Positions 16,410 to 25,319 of a stretch of 64,000 nt of DNA are shown here, in pieces. The stretch is from Chryseobacterium ginsenosidimutans. Lineage in GTDB: Bacteria; Bacteroidota; Bacteroidia; Flavobacteriales; Weeksellaceae. Numbering within the stretch: position 1 is the stretch's first letter; each line of letters opens with the position of its first letter. A model generated the notes under the pieces. It ran no database searches, was not told the origin of the DNA, and saw nothing but the letters and a program-made list of their open reading frames with translations. The DNA lies in NCBI RefSeq assembly GCF_024807225.1, contig NZ_JANUCO010000001.1, positions 4,340,001-4,404,000 of the forward strand, given 5' to 3'. A program made the translations under genes and the position numbers.

Positions 16410-17418
16410 ATGAGCAACATAGAAGATAAGAAAAAAGCATTGGCATTAGTGCTTGACAAGCTAGATAAAACATACGGAAAAGGAACAGTAATGACGTTGG
16501 GAGATAGTGCAATAGACACAACCATCGAAGTTATCCCTTCCGGATCTTTAGGATTAGACATCGCTTTAGGCGTTGGTGGATATCCTAGAGGAAGAATTAT
16601 CGAAATCTACGGACCTGAATCTTCAGGTAAAACAACTTTAACTCTTCACGCCATCGCAGAAGCTCAAAAAGCAGGCGGAATTGCAGCATTTATTGACGCT
16701 GAACACGCTTTCGACAGAGGCTATGCAGGAAAATTAGGAATCGATCTTGAAAACCTGATTATTTCTCAACCAGACAACGGTGAACAGGCATTGGAAATTG
16801 CCGATAACCTAATCCGTTCAGGAGCAATCGACATCGTGGTAATCGACTCTGTAGCAGCATTGACTCCAAAAGCGGAGATCGAAGGCGAAATGGGAGATTC
16901 TAAGATGGGTCTTCACGCAAGATTGATGTCTCAGGCTTTGAGAAAATTGACAGCTACCATTTCAAGAACAAAATGTACTGTGATTTTCATTAACCAGTTG
17001 AGAGAAAAAATCGGTGTGATGTTCGGAAATCCTGAAACGACTACCGGTGGTAACGCATTGAAATTCTATGCTTCCGTAAGAGTAGACATCAGAAAAGCAA
17101 GTGCACCTATCAAAAATGGTGATGAAGCAGTTGGAAGCCGTGTAAAAGTGAAAATTGTGAAAAACAAAGTAGCTCCACCTTTCAAAATGGCAGAATTCGA
17201 CATTATGTACGGTGAAGGTGTTTCTAAAACAGGAGAAATTCTTGATGCGTCAGTTGATATGGGAATTGTGAAGAAAAGCGGTTTCTTGGTTCAGCTACGG
17301 TGAAACTAAACTGGGACAAGGTCGTGATGCAGTAAGAGATTTATTAAAAGACAATCCTGAGCTTGCTGAAGAATTGGAAAACAAGATCAAAGAAGAATTG
17401 AAAAATAGAGTAAAATAA
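16410..17418 (+). CDS. recA: Recombinase RecA, frame interrupted by +1 near the C-terminus
   Basis: RecA catalyses homologous strand exchange and activates LexA-type self-cleavage. Walker A GPESSGKTT lies near residues 70-78. IDAEHAFD and VIDSVAALTPKAEIEGE follow, and INQLREKIGVMFGNPETTTGGNALKF contains loop L2. The frame breaks at GTTTC 17281-17285. Removing one T restores KKSGSWFSYGETKLGQGRDAVRDL and the end ELENKIKEELKNRVK, a normal 335-residue RecA. Truncation would remove the conserved C-terminal part of an important single-copy gene, so an error in the sequence is more likely than a real mutation. A terminator follows. Confidence 0.95.
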
Positions 17419-17444
17419 GTTTTTTGATTTTTAAAATATTGGAA

Positions 17445-17471
17445 GGCAGTCTGAAAAGGCTGTCTTTTTTT
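17445..17471 (+). terminator. Terminator of recA
   Basis: GGCAGTC, loop TGAAAA and GGCTGTC pair with two G-T wobbles and are followed by a run of T. Confidence 0.75.
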
Positions 17472-17754
17472 GTGGTCTTTGCAAGGAATGTAATGACGAA
17501 TTTATCTCTCGCTGATTTTGCTGATGACGCAGATGATTGTGTTTATTTGTGGAAAATATTTGTGGGGATTTGTGTTTAAAAGAGGTTTTCATTTTTTTAA
17601 TTGATTTGTTTTAAACCACCCTTCCAAAGAAGAGATTTTTTTTGGAGCGCCTTATCAATACGATAATTCATAATTACAAAAAATGCCAATCTGTCACTTT
17701 ATGTTGCGTGGTATTTTTTTTGCGAGGTATAAAACAAATCAAAACTAAATTATT
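17472..17754. other. Intergenic region between recA terminator and htpG
   Basis: There is no gene here. It holds a degenerate CTGATTTTGCTGATGACGC stretch of a kind common between genes in this group, and the AT-rich htpG leader. I see no clear -33/-7 pair. Confidence 0.4.
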
Positions 17755-19647
17755 ATGACTAAAGGAAATATTAATGTATCTGTGGAAAATATTTTCCCGC
17801 TTATCAAAAAATTTCTTTACAGTGATCACGAAATATTCTTAAGAGAATTAATCTCAAATGCAACGGATGCCACTTTAAAATTAAAGCACTTAACGAGCAT
17901 CGGAGAAGCAAAAGTGGAATACGGGAATCCTCAACTTGAAGTGAAGATCGACAAAGAACAAAAAACACTTCGTATCATCGATCAGGGAATCGGGATGACT
18001 GCGGAAGAAGTTGAAAAATACATCAATCAGGTGGCATTTTCCGGAGCTGAAGAGTTCTTGGAAAAATATAAAGATTCGGCGAAAGATTCAGGGATTATCG
18101 GTCATTTCGGACTTGGATTTTATTCTGCATTTATGGTTGCTGAGAAAGTGGAAATCATCACTAAATCTTATAAAGACGAACCAGCTGTTCGTTGGATCTG
18201 CGACGGAAGTCCAGAATTTACATTAGAGGAAACTACTGACAAAACCGACAGAGGAACGGAAATTATTCTTCATATTGCAGAAGATTCTACAGAGTTTTTA
18301 GAAGAAGGAAAAATCCGTGAATTGTTGTCGAAATATAATAAATTCATGCCTGTTCCGATTAAATTTGGAACAAAAACGCACACGTTACCTTTACCGGAAG
18401 ACGCTCCCGAAGATGCTGTTGCAGAAACGGAAGAAGTTGATAATATCATCAACAACCCTACTCCGGCTTGGACGATCGCTCCGAGTGAATTATCTAGTGA
18501 AGATTACATGAAATTCTACCACGAATTGTACCCGATGCAGTTTGAGGAGCCTTTGTTTAATATTCATTTGAATGTTGATTATCCGTTCAACTTGACGGGA
18601 GTTTTATTTTTCCCGAAGTTGAGCAACAATTTAAATATTGAAAAAGATAAAATTCAATTATATCAAAATCAGGTTTATGTAACAGATGAAGTGAAAGGCA
18701 TCGTTCCGGATTTCTTAATGCTTCTTCGTGGAGTTATCGATTCTCCGGATATTCCGTTGAATGTTTCCCGTTCGTATTTGCAAGCGGATGGAGCGGTAAA
18801 GAAAATTTCTTCTTACATCACGAAAAAAGTTGCCGACAAAATGTCTTCTTTAATTAACGAAAACCGTGAAGATTACGAACAAAAATGGAACGACATTAAA
18901 GTGGTGATCGAATACGGAATTGTAACGGAAGAGAAATTTGCCGAAAAATCTGATAAATTCACACTATATCCTACAACTGATGGAAAATATTTCCTGTGGA
19001 GTGAATTAGAAGAAAAACTTAAGCCAAATCAAACCGATAAAGACGGTAATCTGGTTGTTCTTTATACTTCAAATGCCGATGAACAGCACAGTTATATTCA
19101 ATCTGCAAAAGATAAAGGATATGAAGTTATCTTGTTGGATTCGCCTGTAATTTCGCACGTTATCCAAAAACTGGAGTCTTCAAAAGAGAACGTTTCTTTT
19201 GTAAGAGTGGATGCAGATCACGTGAATAATCTGATTAAAAAAGATGAGCCCATTATTTCTAAATTAAATGAAACTGAAAAAGAATCATTGAAAAAGAATG
19301 TTGAGGAAACCATTAATGACAAAAAATTCACCGTTCAGCTTGAAGATTTAGACAGTACGGATGCTCCGTTTACCATTACCCAGCCTGAGTTTATGAGAAG
19401 AATGAAAGATATGCAGGCAACCGGCGGCGGCGGAATGTTTGGAATGGGCGGTTTCCCTGAAATGTACAATTTGGTTGTGAATTCTAACAGTGAATTTGCC
19501 AATCAGATTCTGAAAACTGAAGATGCAGAAAGCAAAGAAGGTTTAATTAAGCATGCTTTAGACTTGGCTAAACTTTCTCAGAATTTATTGAAAGGGAAAG
19601 ATCTGACTGATTTTATTCAGAGAAGTTACAAGCACCTGGAGAAATAA
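17755..19647 (+). CDS. htpG: Molecular chaperone HtpG (Hsp90)
   Basis: This 630-residue protein is full length for bacterial Hsp90. The N-terminal GHKL ATPase shows FLRELISNATDATLKL (catalytic Glu and ATP-binding Asn), IIDQGIGMTAEE, and GHFGLGFYSAFMVAEKVE as the lid and glycine box. The middle domain has GVLFFPK and NVSRSYLQADGAVKKI with the conserved Arg that contacts ATP. The C-terminal dimerisation domain includes an unusual glycine-rich stretch, ATGGGGMFGMGGFPEMYNL. It is a cytoplasmic chaperone, likely stress-inducible. It is monocistronic and followed by a terminator. Confidence 0.97.
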   Translation: MTKGNINVSVENIFPLIKKFLYSDHEIFLRELISNATDATLKLKHLTSIGEAKVEYGNPQLEVKIDKEQKTLRIIDQGIGMTAEEVEKYINQVAFSGAEEFLEKYKDSAKDSGIIGHFGLGFYSAFMVAEKVEIITKSYKDEPAVRWICDGSPEFTLEETTDKTDRGTEIILHIAEDSTEFLEEGKIRELLSKYNKFMPVPIKFGTKTHTLPLPEDAPEDAVAETEEVDNIINNPTPAWTIAPSELSSEDYMKFYHELYPMQFEEPLFNIHLNVDYPFNLTGVLFFPKLSNNLNIEKDKIQLYQNQVYVTDEVKGIVPDFLMLLRGVIDSPDIPLNVSRSYLQADGAVKKISSYITKKVADKMSSLINENREDYEQKWNDIKVVIEYGIVTEEKFAEKSDKFTLYPTTDGKYFLWSELEEKLKPNQTDKDGNLVVLYTSNADEQHSYIQSAKDKGYEVILLDSPVISHVIQKLESSKENVSFVRVDADHVNNLIKKDEPIISKLNETEKESLKKNVEETINDKKFTVQLEDLDSTDAPFTITQPEFMRRMKDMQATGGGGMFGMGGFPEMYNLVVNSNSEFANQILKTEDAESKEGLIKHALDLAKLSQNLLKGKDLTDFIQRSYKHLEK

Positions 19648-19668
19648 ATTAACTATTTTATATTGTAG

Positions 19669-19703
19669 AACCTCGGAGCGGAAATCGTTCCGAGGTTTTT
19701 TTT
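19669..19703 (+). terminator. Terminator of htpG
   Basis: AACCTCGGAGCG and CGTTCCGAGGTT form a 12-bp stem with one mismatch around loop GAAAT, followed by a long T-run. Confidence 0.9.
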
Positions 19704-19749
19704 GAATAAATTTGTCTTAGAAACAGTAAATTTGGTTTTGCTAAAAAAC

Positions 19750-20886
19750 ATGGATAAAGACAATTTTCTGGGTTCAGTCTCTTTAATCGGAATTTTTGTA
19801 GTGTCATTTCTTGCGTTATTTTTATTAACTGTAAAGACCAAACACAAATTGGGAAATCAGCTTTTTGCATTTTTCCTGATTGCCAATGCCATAGATGCCT
19901 GTAAATATTTAATTCATCATATTCCCGACCATTTCATCAACCTTGAGGTTTTTCGTTGGAGTATTGTCTATTTGGTTCCCGCATCGTTTTATCTCTATGT
20001 AATGTCGGTTTGCTATTCTAATTTTCGATTAAAACCGAAACATTTACTGCACGCTATTCCGTTTATTGCTTATAATTTGAATTTAATTTCGGGAGTATAT
20101 TTTGAGACTCCCGATATGAAATTGGATTTTATAAAGAATATGAATCAAATGCCTATTACCCATTTTTTTCAACTTCTTTTCGAATTGCTGTTTCAAGTGT
20201 ATTTTATTGCTTCATTTCTGGTTATTAGAAAGTCTAAAACTGTTTATCTTGAGAATTATACGAATCCGAATATTTCTCTAATTAATGCGCTGCATAAGAT
20301 AACAATTGTATATTATCTCTTACATTTTTTAGTGCTTTTACGATGGCTGGTTAGTTTCACCATTGGTTTGGGAGAGGTAAGACAATGGATTGTAACCCTT
20401 GATGGGTTTACGTTTTTAGTTTGTACTTGTTGGTATTTATTTATTGCATTAAACAATCCAGAATTTTTCAGAGGAGTAAATTCCCATCTGAAACCTATTA
20501 CAGAAGCTGTTCCAAAACAAAAATCTTCTCCTATAATTAATGACGAAAAAAATAAGCAAATAGAATTCTTAAAGGAGTTTATGATTGAAAAAGAACCTTA
20601 TCTGGATTCTTCATTAACTATTCAGGATTTATCTGAGCAAGTAAAAATACCCGTTAAAGATTTATCTACTTTGATCAACTTGTATATGGATAAACATTTT
20701 TTCGATTTCGTAAATGAATATAGAATTGAAAAAGCGATGCAAATCCTTAGAGATTCTTCTCAAAAAGAACTGACTGTTTTGGAAATCTTGTACCACGTTG
20801 GTTTTAATTCTAAATCTTCGTTTAATACTTCTTTCAAAAAATATACAGGAAAAACACCAACAGATTACAGAAAACAAGCTTTGTAA
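19750..20886 (+). CDS. Membrane-bound AraC-family transcriptional regulator
   Basis: From ATG 19750 the protein is 378 residues. The N-terminal half has about seven hydrophobic segments, beginning LIGIFVVSFLALFLLTV and including WSIVYLVPASFYLYVMSV. The C-terminal 100 residues are an AraC helix-turn-helix domain ending VLEILYHVGFNSKSSFNTSF and KKYTGKTPTDYRK. This 7TM-AraC layout is common in Bacteroidota and implies a membrane sensor that binds DNA. Starting at 19702 would add 16 residues with no obvious role. The target is unknown. The serine hydrolase gene downstream on the same strand is a candidate. Confidence 0.88.
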   Translation: MDKDNFLGSVSLIGIFVVSFLALFLLTVKTKHKLGNQLFAFFLIANAIDACKYLIHHIPDHFINLEVFRWSIVYLVPASFYLYVMSVCYSNFRLKPKHLLHAIPFIAYNLNLISGVYFETPDMKLDFIKNMNQMPITHFFQLLFELLFQVYFIASFLVIRKSKTVYLENYTNPNISLINALHKITIVYYLLHFLVLLRWLVSFTIGLGEVRQWIVTLDGFTFLVCTCWYLFIALNNPEFFRGVNSHLKPITEAVPKQKSSPIINDEKNKQIEFLKEFMIEKEPYLDSSLTIQDLSEQVKIPVKDLSTLINLYMDKHFFDFVNEYRIEKAMQILRDSSQKELTVLEILYHVGFNSKSSFNTSFKKYTGKTPTDYRKQAL

Positions 20887-21012
20887 AATCTAATTATTTT
20901 CAAAAAATGAGTTCGATTTTTTTTAATCGGTCACGTTCTGAGACGTTTTAAAGCATCTTTGCCGGAAGTTTTTAAACAATCAATCAAATTCTACATCTGA
21001 AAATTAATTACA

Positions 21013-22441
21013 ATGAAGAACCGATTTTTCTTATTATTCCTAACTGTTTTATTGACAAATACGCTTTCTGCCCAAGAACTAAATAATTTCAAAGAGGCAA
21101 AGAATAGAAATCAAAAACCGATTAAACAAGAAGGAGTCTATATCGACCAGATAGATTCCTTAATGACAAAATCCTATGAAAGAGGTTTATTCAATGGAAA
21201 TGTCCTTATCGTTAAAAATGATAAAATCATCTATCAAAAATCATTTGGTTTTACTGATGAGACGAAACAAACTAAATTAAATGATAAGTCAATATTTAAT
21301 ATTGGCTCTATTGCAAAGGAATTTAATGCTGTTTCAATAATGATATTAGTTGAACGTGGTCTTCTTAATCTTGATGACAATATCGCTAAATTTAATTTTG
21401 GATTACCGAAATGGTCAGAGAAAGTTACCATAAGACAGCTTATTAATTATGCTAGTGGTATTCCTCGAATAGAGTCTGGACTCACTATAATAAATGATGA
21501 GGTGGCTTGGAATATTTTGAGAAGCAACGACAGTTTACTCTTTGAACCAGGAAACCAGCTACAGGTATGATAATGGTAATGTCTTTTTGCAAAGAAGAAT
21601 AATTGAAAAGGTAACAGGAGTAACATATCAAGAATTTGTCACTAAAAATATAATCGAGCCTTTGAAAATGACAAATTCGGTGTTTGATCCAAAATTTGGT
21701 CATAAAAACCGAACCTCTTGTTATGATTTTGATAATGTCCGATGCCAAGAAGTGAATTTTATAAGTGGATGGCTTTGGGTAGACATAAATGATCTTTATA
21801 AATGGATTAAAGCGATGAATACTAATCGTTTAATATCCAAAGAATCCTTTCAAACTTTATTGAATAATCCATCCGCAAAAGACGAAGGTGGATCACTTGG
21901 CAGATACTTTGAAAAAGATGAACTACAAAGACACAATGGCATCTCATATAAATTTGAATCTATTTTTTTAAACGATTTCAAAAATAATAGTACGATAATT
22001 CTATTGTCCAATAATAAAAATAGAGTTTGGGATTTAGGACATACTATTCACAACTTAATGCTAGGAAAAGAGTACGAAATTCCTAAAAAATCGGTTTATC
22101 AAGCGATAAGAAAGGAATCTCTCGACAACGTAAATACAGCTATAGAGACATACTATTTACTCAAGAAAAATTCTAAAAATGAATACAGCTTTGAGAACCC
22201 AGGTGAACTTAATAAATTAGGATATGAATTATTAAGAGCTGGCAAAAATAATGAGTCAATAGAAATATTTAAATTAGCTACAAAAGAGTTCCCTAAAGAT
22301 GCTAATCTATTTGATAGTTATGGTGAAGCATTGCTCCAATGTGGAAAAAAAGAAGAGGCGATAAAGATGTATCAAAAATCTGTTATGCTAAATCCCGATA
22401 ACGAAAATGGGAAACAAATTCTTTTAAAAATTGAAAAATAA
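21013..22441 (+). CDS. Secreted serine hydrolase (class C beta-lactamase fold) with TPR tail, +1 frameshift
   Basis: Frames 21013-21570 and 21542-22441 join into about 475 residues when one A is removed from GAAAC at 21551-21555, giving FEPGTSYRYDNGNVFLQRRI. The signal peptide is MKNRFFLLFLTVLLTNTLSAQ. The SxxK nucleophile motif lies in NIGSIAKEFNAV, and YDN fits the YxN motif. The C-terminal 100 residues carry TPR-like repeats (GYELLRAGKNNESIEIFKLA, then YGEALLQCGKKEEAIKMYQ). Such proteins are penicillin-binding-protein-like esterases or peptidases of the periplasm, not necessarily true beta-lactamases. It follows an AraC-type regulator by 126 bp. Confidence 0.85.
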
Positions 22442-22520
22442 ATTGGGTCGAAAATTGAGGAAATTTTGAAAAAACAGAAATAATTTTTGCTTTTAGGTGA
22501 TACTATATTTGAGGTTTCGA

Positions 22521-22612
22521 GGCGACTTTGTCGCCCCCAAACCTTTTTGTTTACTCTGTTTGTATTTTCGTAGGGTTTCCCTCTACGCTGGATTAAGTCG
22601 CCACTTCGTGGC
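22521..22612. repeat. Cluster of three small hairpins between convergent genes
   Basis: Perfect stems are GGCGAC/GTCGCC (22521-22535), CGTAG/CTACG (22569-22587) and GCCAC/GTGGC (22600-22612). They lie between the serine hydrolase and the convergent lipoprotein gene. They are GC-richer than the surroundings, like a dispersed palindromic repeat, and could act in termination. Confidence 0.6.
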
Positions 22613-22614
22613 TC

Positions 22615-23142
22615 TCATTTTTTAGAATTTCCACAATTATATTCTTTTTCAGTGTACATTTTTATCCTGTAGAGAAATTCTTGTTCTTGTTTTGAGCTTT
22701 TGGTTATTTTCTGATCTTTAACTAGATGATCATTAAAATAAGTCTTCATGCTTCTATTTTTATAATCAGTCACAAAAATAGTATCTGTCTTTTTATTCCC
22801 ATTTTTTCCGGCTTCATTGTTATTTTCCTCATAGGTTTCTTTTATGCTGTAAATCGTACGTATTGAGTCATTTTCAAATATTATTTGATCTTTACGATCC
22901 GTCAATTCTCCATGATGTTCGATTTCTAAAAATTTCAACTTGCAGTTTACAAAATAGGATGTTTGTGGTGACAGTCCATCATACTGAAATTCAAATTTCT
23001 TAGCTTTTGATAATCGAATTGAATCTGAAAACCCTGAACTTAATCCACGATATTTTTTATTTGATTTTTCTAAACAGCTTATAGTAACGATCATCAAAAG
23101 GAATGTCAAAAAGCTTAAGGTTTTAAAAGTATTCTTATTCAT
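22615..23142 (-). CDS. Hypothetical lipoprotein
   Basis: This 175-residue protein starts MNKNTFKTLSFLTFLLMIVTISCLE, with a lipobox-like TISC, so it is predicted to be lipidated and membrane-attached. The mature region is strongly charged (KSNKKYRGLSSGFSDSIRLS near the start, ETYEENNNEAGKNGNKKTD in the middle) with beta-like stretches between. No domain is recognised. It lies 12 bp downstream of the alkyltransferase-like gene on the same strand and may share its transcript. The GC-rich hairpin cluster sits right at its stop codon. Confidence 0.6.
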   Translation of the reverse strand: MNKNTFKTLSFLTFLLMIVTISCLEKSNKKYRGLSSGFSDSIRLSKAKKFEFQYDGLSPQTSYFVNCKLKFLEIEHHGELTDRKDQIIFENDSIRTIYSIKETYEENNNEAGKNGNKKTDTIFVTDYKNRSMKTYFNDHLVKDQKITKSSKQEQEFLYRIKMYTEKEYNCGNSKK

Positions 23143-23153
23143 TACAAAGTCAA

Positions 23154-23450
23154 TTATAATTCTTCCAACGGATTCCAGAAAAGGTTTTTAAAATTTTTAA
23201 TTCTAAAGTTTTCCACCTCAATTCCTTCTGCTTCCAGTCTTACCTGAAATTCAGGGACAGATAAAGTTCCTGAACTTGAAATGACGCGATGCGCCGGAAC
23301 ATCTTTCGGGCAGCCTCCCATTGCTTTTCCTACATGACGGGAATGATTCGGGTAGCCAACTGCTTTTGCAATCGCTCCGTAGCTTGTCACTCTTCCTTTG
23401 GGAACGAGTTTTGTGATTTCCCAGACTTGTTGTTTGAATATTTCGTTCAT
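23154..23450 (-). CDS. Alkyltransferase-like protein (MGMT family, active-site Cys replaced)
   Basis: This 98-residue protein is an O6-alkylguanine-DNA alkyltransferase fold reduced to the DNA-binding domain. It has VWEITKLVPKGRVTSYGAIA, then GYPNHSRHVGKAM, and the active-site signature appears as P52-A53-H54-R55-V56. True methyltransferases have PCHRV, so Ala replaces the alkyl-accepting cysteine. This defines alkyltransferase-like proteins, which bind and flip O6-alkylguanine and hand the lesion to nucleotide excision repair. It should act on chromosomal DNA. The length and sequence fit the family well. Confidence 0.9.
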   Translation of the reverse strand: MNEIFKQQVWEITKLVPKGRVTSYGAIAKAVGYPNHSRHVGKAMGGCPKDVPAHRVISSSGTLSVPEFQVRLEAEGIEVENFRIKNFKNLFWNPLEEL

Positions 23451-23650
23451 ACAATTTAAATTCTTTTTTGATTTTGAAAGATTTGGATATTATAAAATTC
23501 TAAACGCAAGGCTCGCAAATATTTTTAATGAACTTCCTGTTTTTAAGTTCGCGAAGGCGTTTTACTCAGCAAAATCCGCTAATTTAATTTTTTTGCATCA
23601 TTTTTGGATTCATATTACCTCAATGATGTTTCTCACAAAAATATAAAGTT

Positions 23651-23797
23651 ATGAAAAAATCATTTTTCCGCTTAATGAATACTATCAATAAAGCGATATT
23701 ACCAAAATTGAGTGATAAAGATCCTACTAAACTGACCAAAATTCAGAAAGGGATTTTGGCGTACCGATATTTTGTACTGATAAATTCTTTAGAGTAA
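23651..23797 (+). CDS. Small conserved basic protein, 48 residues
   Basis: An ATG at 23651 opens a 48-residue frame: MKKSFFRLMNTINKAILPKL, then a basic middle, ending QKGILAYRYFVLINSLE. This pattern (MKKSFF..INKAILP...QK.I..YRY.V..NSL) is familiar from short flavobacterial proteins that databases sometimes mislabel as SsrA-binding protein. It has no signal peptide and no long membrane segment. The repeated appearance of this pattern in the group supports a real gene. The role is unknown. Flanking DNA is non-coding on both sides. Confidence 0.7.
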   Translation: MKKSFFRLMNTINKAILPKLSDKDPTKLTKIQKGILAYRYFVLINSLE

Positions 23798-24010
23798 TTT
23801 TTTAAAATTTATTTTCATGGTTGGAAATCGCAAAGACGCAAAATATTATTTATAACAATGTTTTTAAGGCGCAAGGATTTTATCTATGATAAAATTGATA
23901 CCGTTGTACTATAAATAATTTGGAGAGATTCGCACCTAGATTCTTTCAGAATGACAAATGGTGTGGATGTAAACCTTACAGGTTTTATTTTTGTAACAGT
24001 CGCAAATTCA

Positions 24011-24105
24011 TAGCCCCGATAGGAACGACATCCTTTTTTGTTGCGGCCGGAGCGAAGCGGAGGTCGTAACAAAAAAGATACAGTGGATAGCGGGAAATTG
24101 CTCCT
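24011..24105 (-). repeat. Dispersed intergenic repeat, copy 2 (inverted relative to copy 1)
   Basis: TAGCCCCGATAGGAACGA on the left and AGTGGATAGCGGGAAATTG on the right match the ends of the element at 16076-16185 in reverse. The centre here can form a hairpin, with CTTTTTTGTTGCGGCC opposite GGTCGTAACAAAAAAG around a GC-rich loop. Confidence 0.75.
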
Positions 24106-24163
24106 TAAAAAATATATAAAAGTACAATTCGACAAAGTCAAATAGCTTCAAATAAAAAATAAA

Positions 24164-25255
24164 TTATCTGATTTTAGCAATGAGATTTCTACACCATTTG
24201 TAGAGCGGTTTTTCAATCAAGAGATAAATGATAATCGAACATATCCACAACAAAACAAAATTGCGGTCGGGCAAATAAATGTAGGATTTCAGTTTCATAT
24301 TGAAATAACTGAGATGGATAAGATAGAAAACAAACGACGCATTTCCCAAAAGAACAAATATTTTTGTTGACAGTATTTTGGATACCCATGTTTTTTCCGA
24401 CATCAATCCCCAAAAGAAAACGGCAATGGCAACAGGCAAGAAAAACTCGTGAATTACTCTTCCTTCCCAACGTTCAACGCCATGTGAGAAACTGTGTTTG
24501 GCAAAAAAAGCAATCGAAATAATTAAGGCGATCATTGAAATTCCGCCAAAAAGTGTTGGCTTTTTTAAGCTTTTCAAAAACTGCATTCCTTTTTCCTGTT
24601 TCATTAAATAAGCCAGTAACATTCCGAAGAAAAATTCCAGACTTCTTCCGAAAAAGGTATTTCCTACCATGAATTTTAAAGGATATAAAAACCCGTCAGG
24701 ATTCCCATTATACCAATAAAAACCGTAACCGATACCCCAACTTAAGAGAAAAAGTCCTAACAAAAATGAAACACAGTATTTCCAGTTTTTCTTTAATAAT
24801 AAAAATAAAAACGGTGAAAACAGGTAAAAGAAAAATTCTACTGTGAGCGACCACGCCTGTACGATTCCTGAAATAGAATACTTGTCAAATAAGGAATAAA
24901 AAAGTGAGTATTGTAAGAAATAGGTATCCACATTTTTGGAATATGCGGTATCCAGAAAATAAAAACTCAACAAAATCCAATACAACGGAAAAATCCTCGC
25001 TATACGGAGCAAAATATATTTTAAATACGATTTTTTAGAATCCAAAGGCGATTCTTCATATCGATAAGCCAATAGAAAACCACTCAACACAAAAAAGACG
25101 GTTACACCAATATGCCATTCACTAATAAAACGCAGGATCACGAACGGTAAATCATGGCGCCAATATTTACGGTTATGATAAACAAATACCATAATCGCAG
25201 CAACAGCACGCATTCCCGTGAGCGCATCAAATTTATTTTTGTTGAGATTTTCCAA
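24164..25255 (-). CDS. Acyltransferase 3 family membrane protein (OafA-like)
   Basis: This 363-residue protein has about ten hydrophobic segments. It begins FDALTGMRAVAAIMVFVYHN, where the R-x10-H pattern of the acyltransferase-3 family (R and H conserved) is visible, followed by HIGVTVFFVLSGFLLAYRYE and ARIFPLYWILL. The family moves acyl groups, often acetyl, onto sugars of surface polysaccharides or other extracytoplasmic acceptors. No SGNH domain is fused. There is no polysaccharide gene cluster nearby, so the acceptor is unknown. It is separated by a hairpin from the deoxyhypusine-synthase-like gene upstream on the same strand. Confidence 0.9.
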   Translation of the reverse strand: MENLNKNKFDALTGMRAVAAIMVFVYHNRKYWRHDLPFVILRFISEWHIGVTVFFVLSGFLLAYRYEESPLDSKKSYLKYILLRIARIFPLYWILLSFYFLDTAYSKNVDTYFLQYSLFYSLFDKYSISGIVQAWSLTVEFFFYLFSPFLFLLLKKNWKYCVSFLLGLFLLSWGIGYGFYWYNGNPDGFLYPLKFMVGNTFFGRSLEFFFGMLLAYLMKQEKGMQFLKSLKKPTLFGGISMIALIISIAFFAKHSFSHGVERWEGRVIHEFFLPVAIAVFFWGLMSEKTWVSKILSTKIFVLLGNASFVFYLIHLSYFNMKLKSYIYLPDRNFVLLWICSIIIYLLIEKPLYKWCRNLIAKIR

Positions 25256-25270
25256 AAGCTAAAAAAATAA

Positions 25271-25292
25271 AAGGCTTACAAAAGAAGCCTTT
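25271..25292 (-). terminator. Terminator of the deoxyhypusine-synthase-like gene
   Basis: AAAGGCTT and AAGCCTTT form an 8-bp stem around a 6-7 nt loop; on the minus strand a T-run follows. Confidence 0.8.
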
Positions 25293-25319
25293 TATCTAAA
25301 ATTTATAGTAATTCTATTC

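Noticed and set aside
16410..17418. Programmed ribosomal frameshifting in recA and the other broken genes
   Set aside because: The genes are unrelated, the sites lack a common slippery sequence with downstream structure, and all share the same GAAAC context, which fits an error better.
21013..22441. Antibiotic-resistance beta-lactamase
   Set aside because: It has the SxxK fold motif, but the TPR tail and context fit the broad serine hydrolase family. Resistance cannot be claimed.
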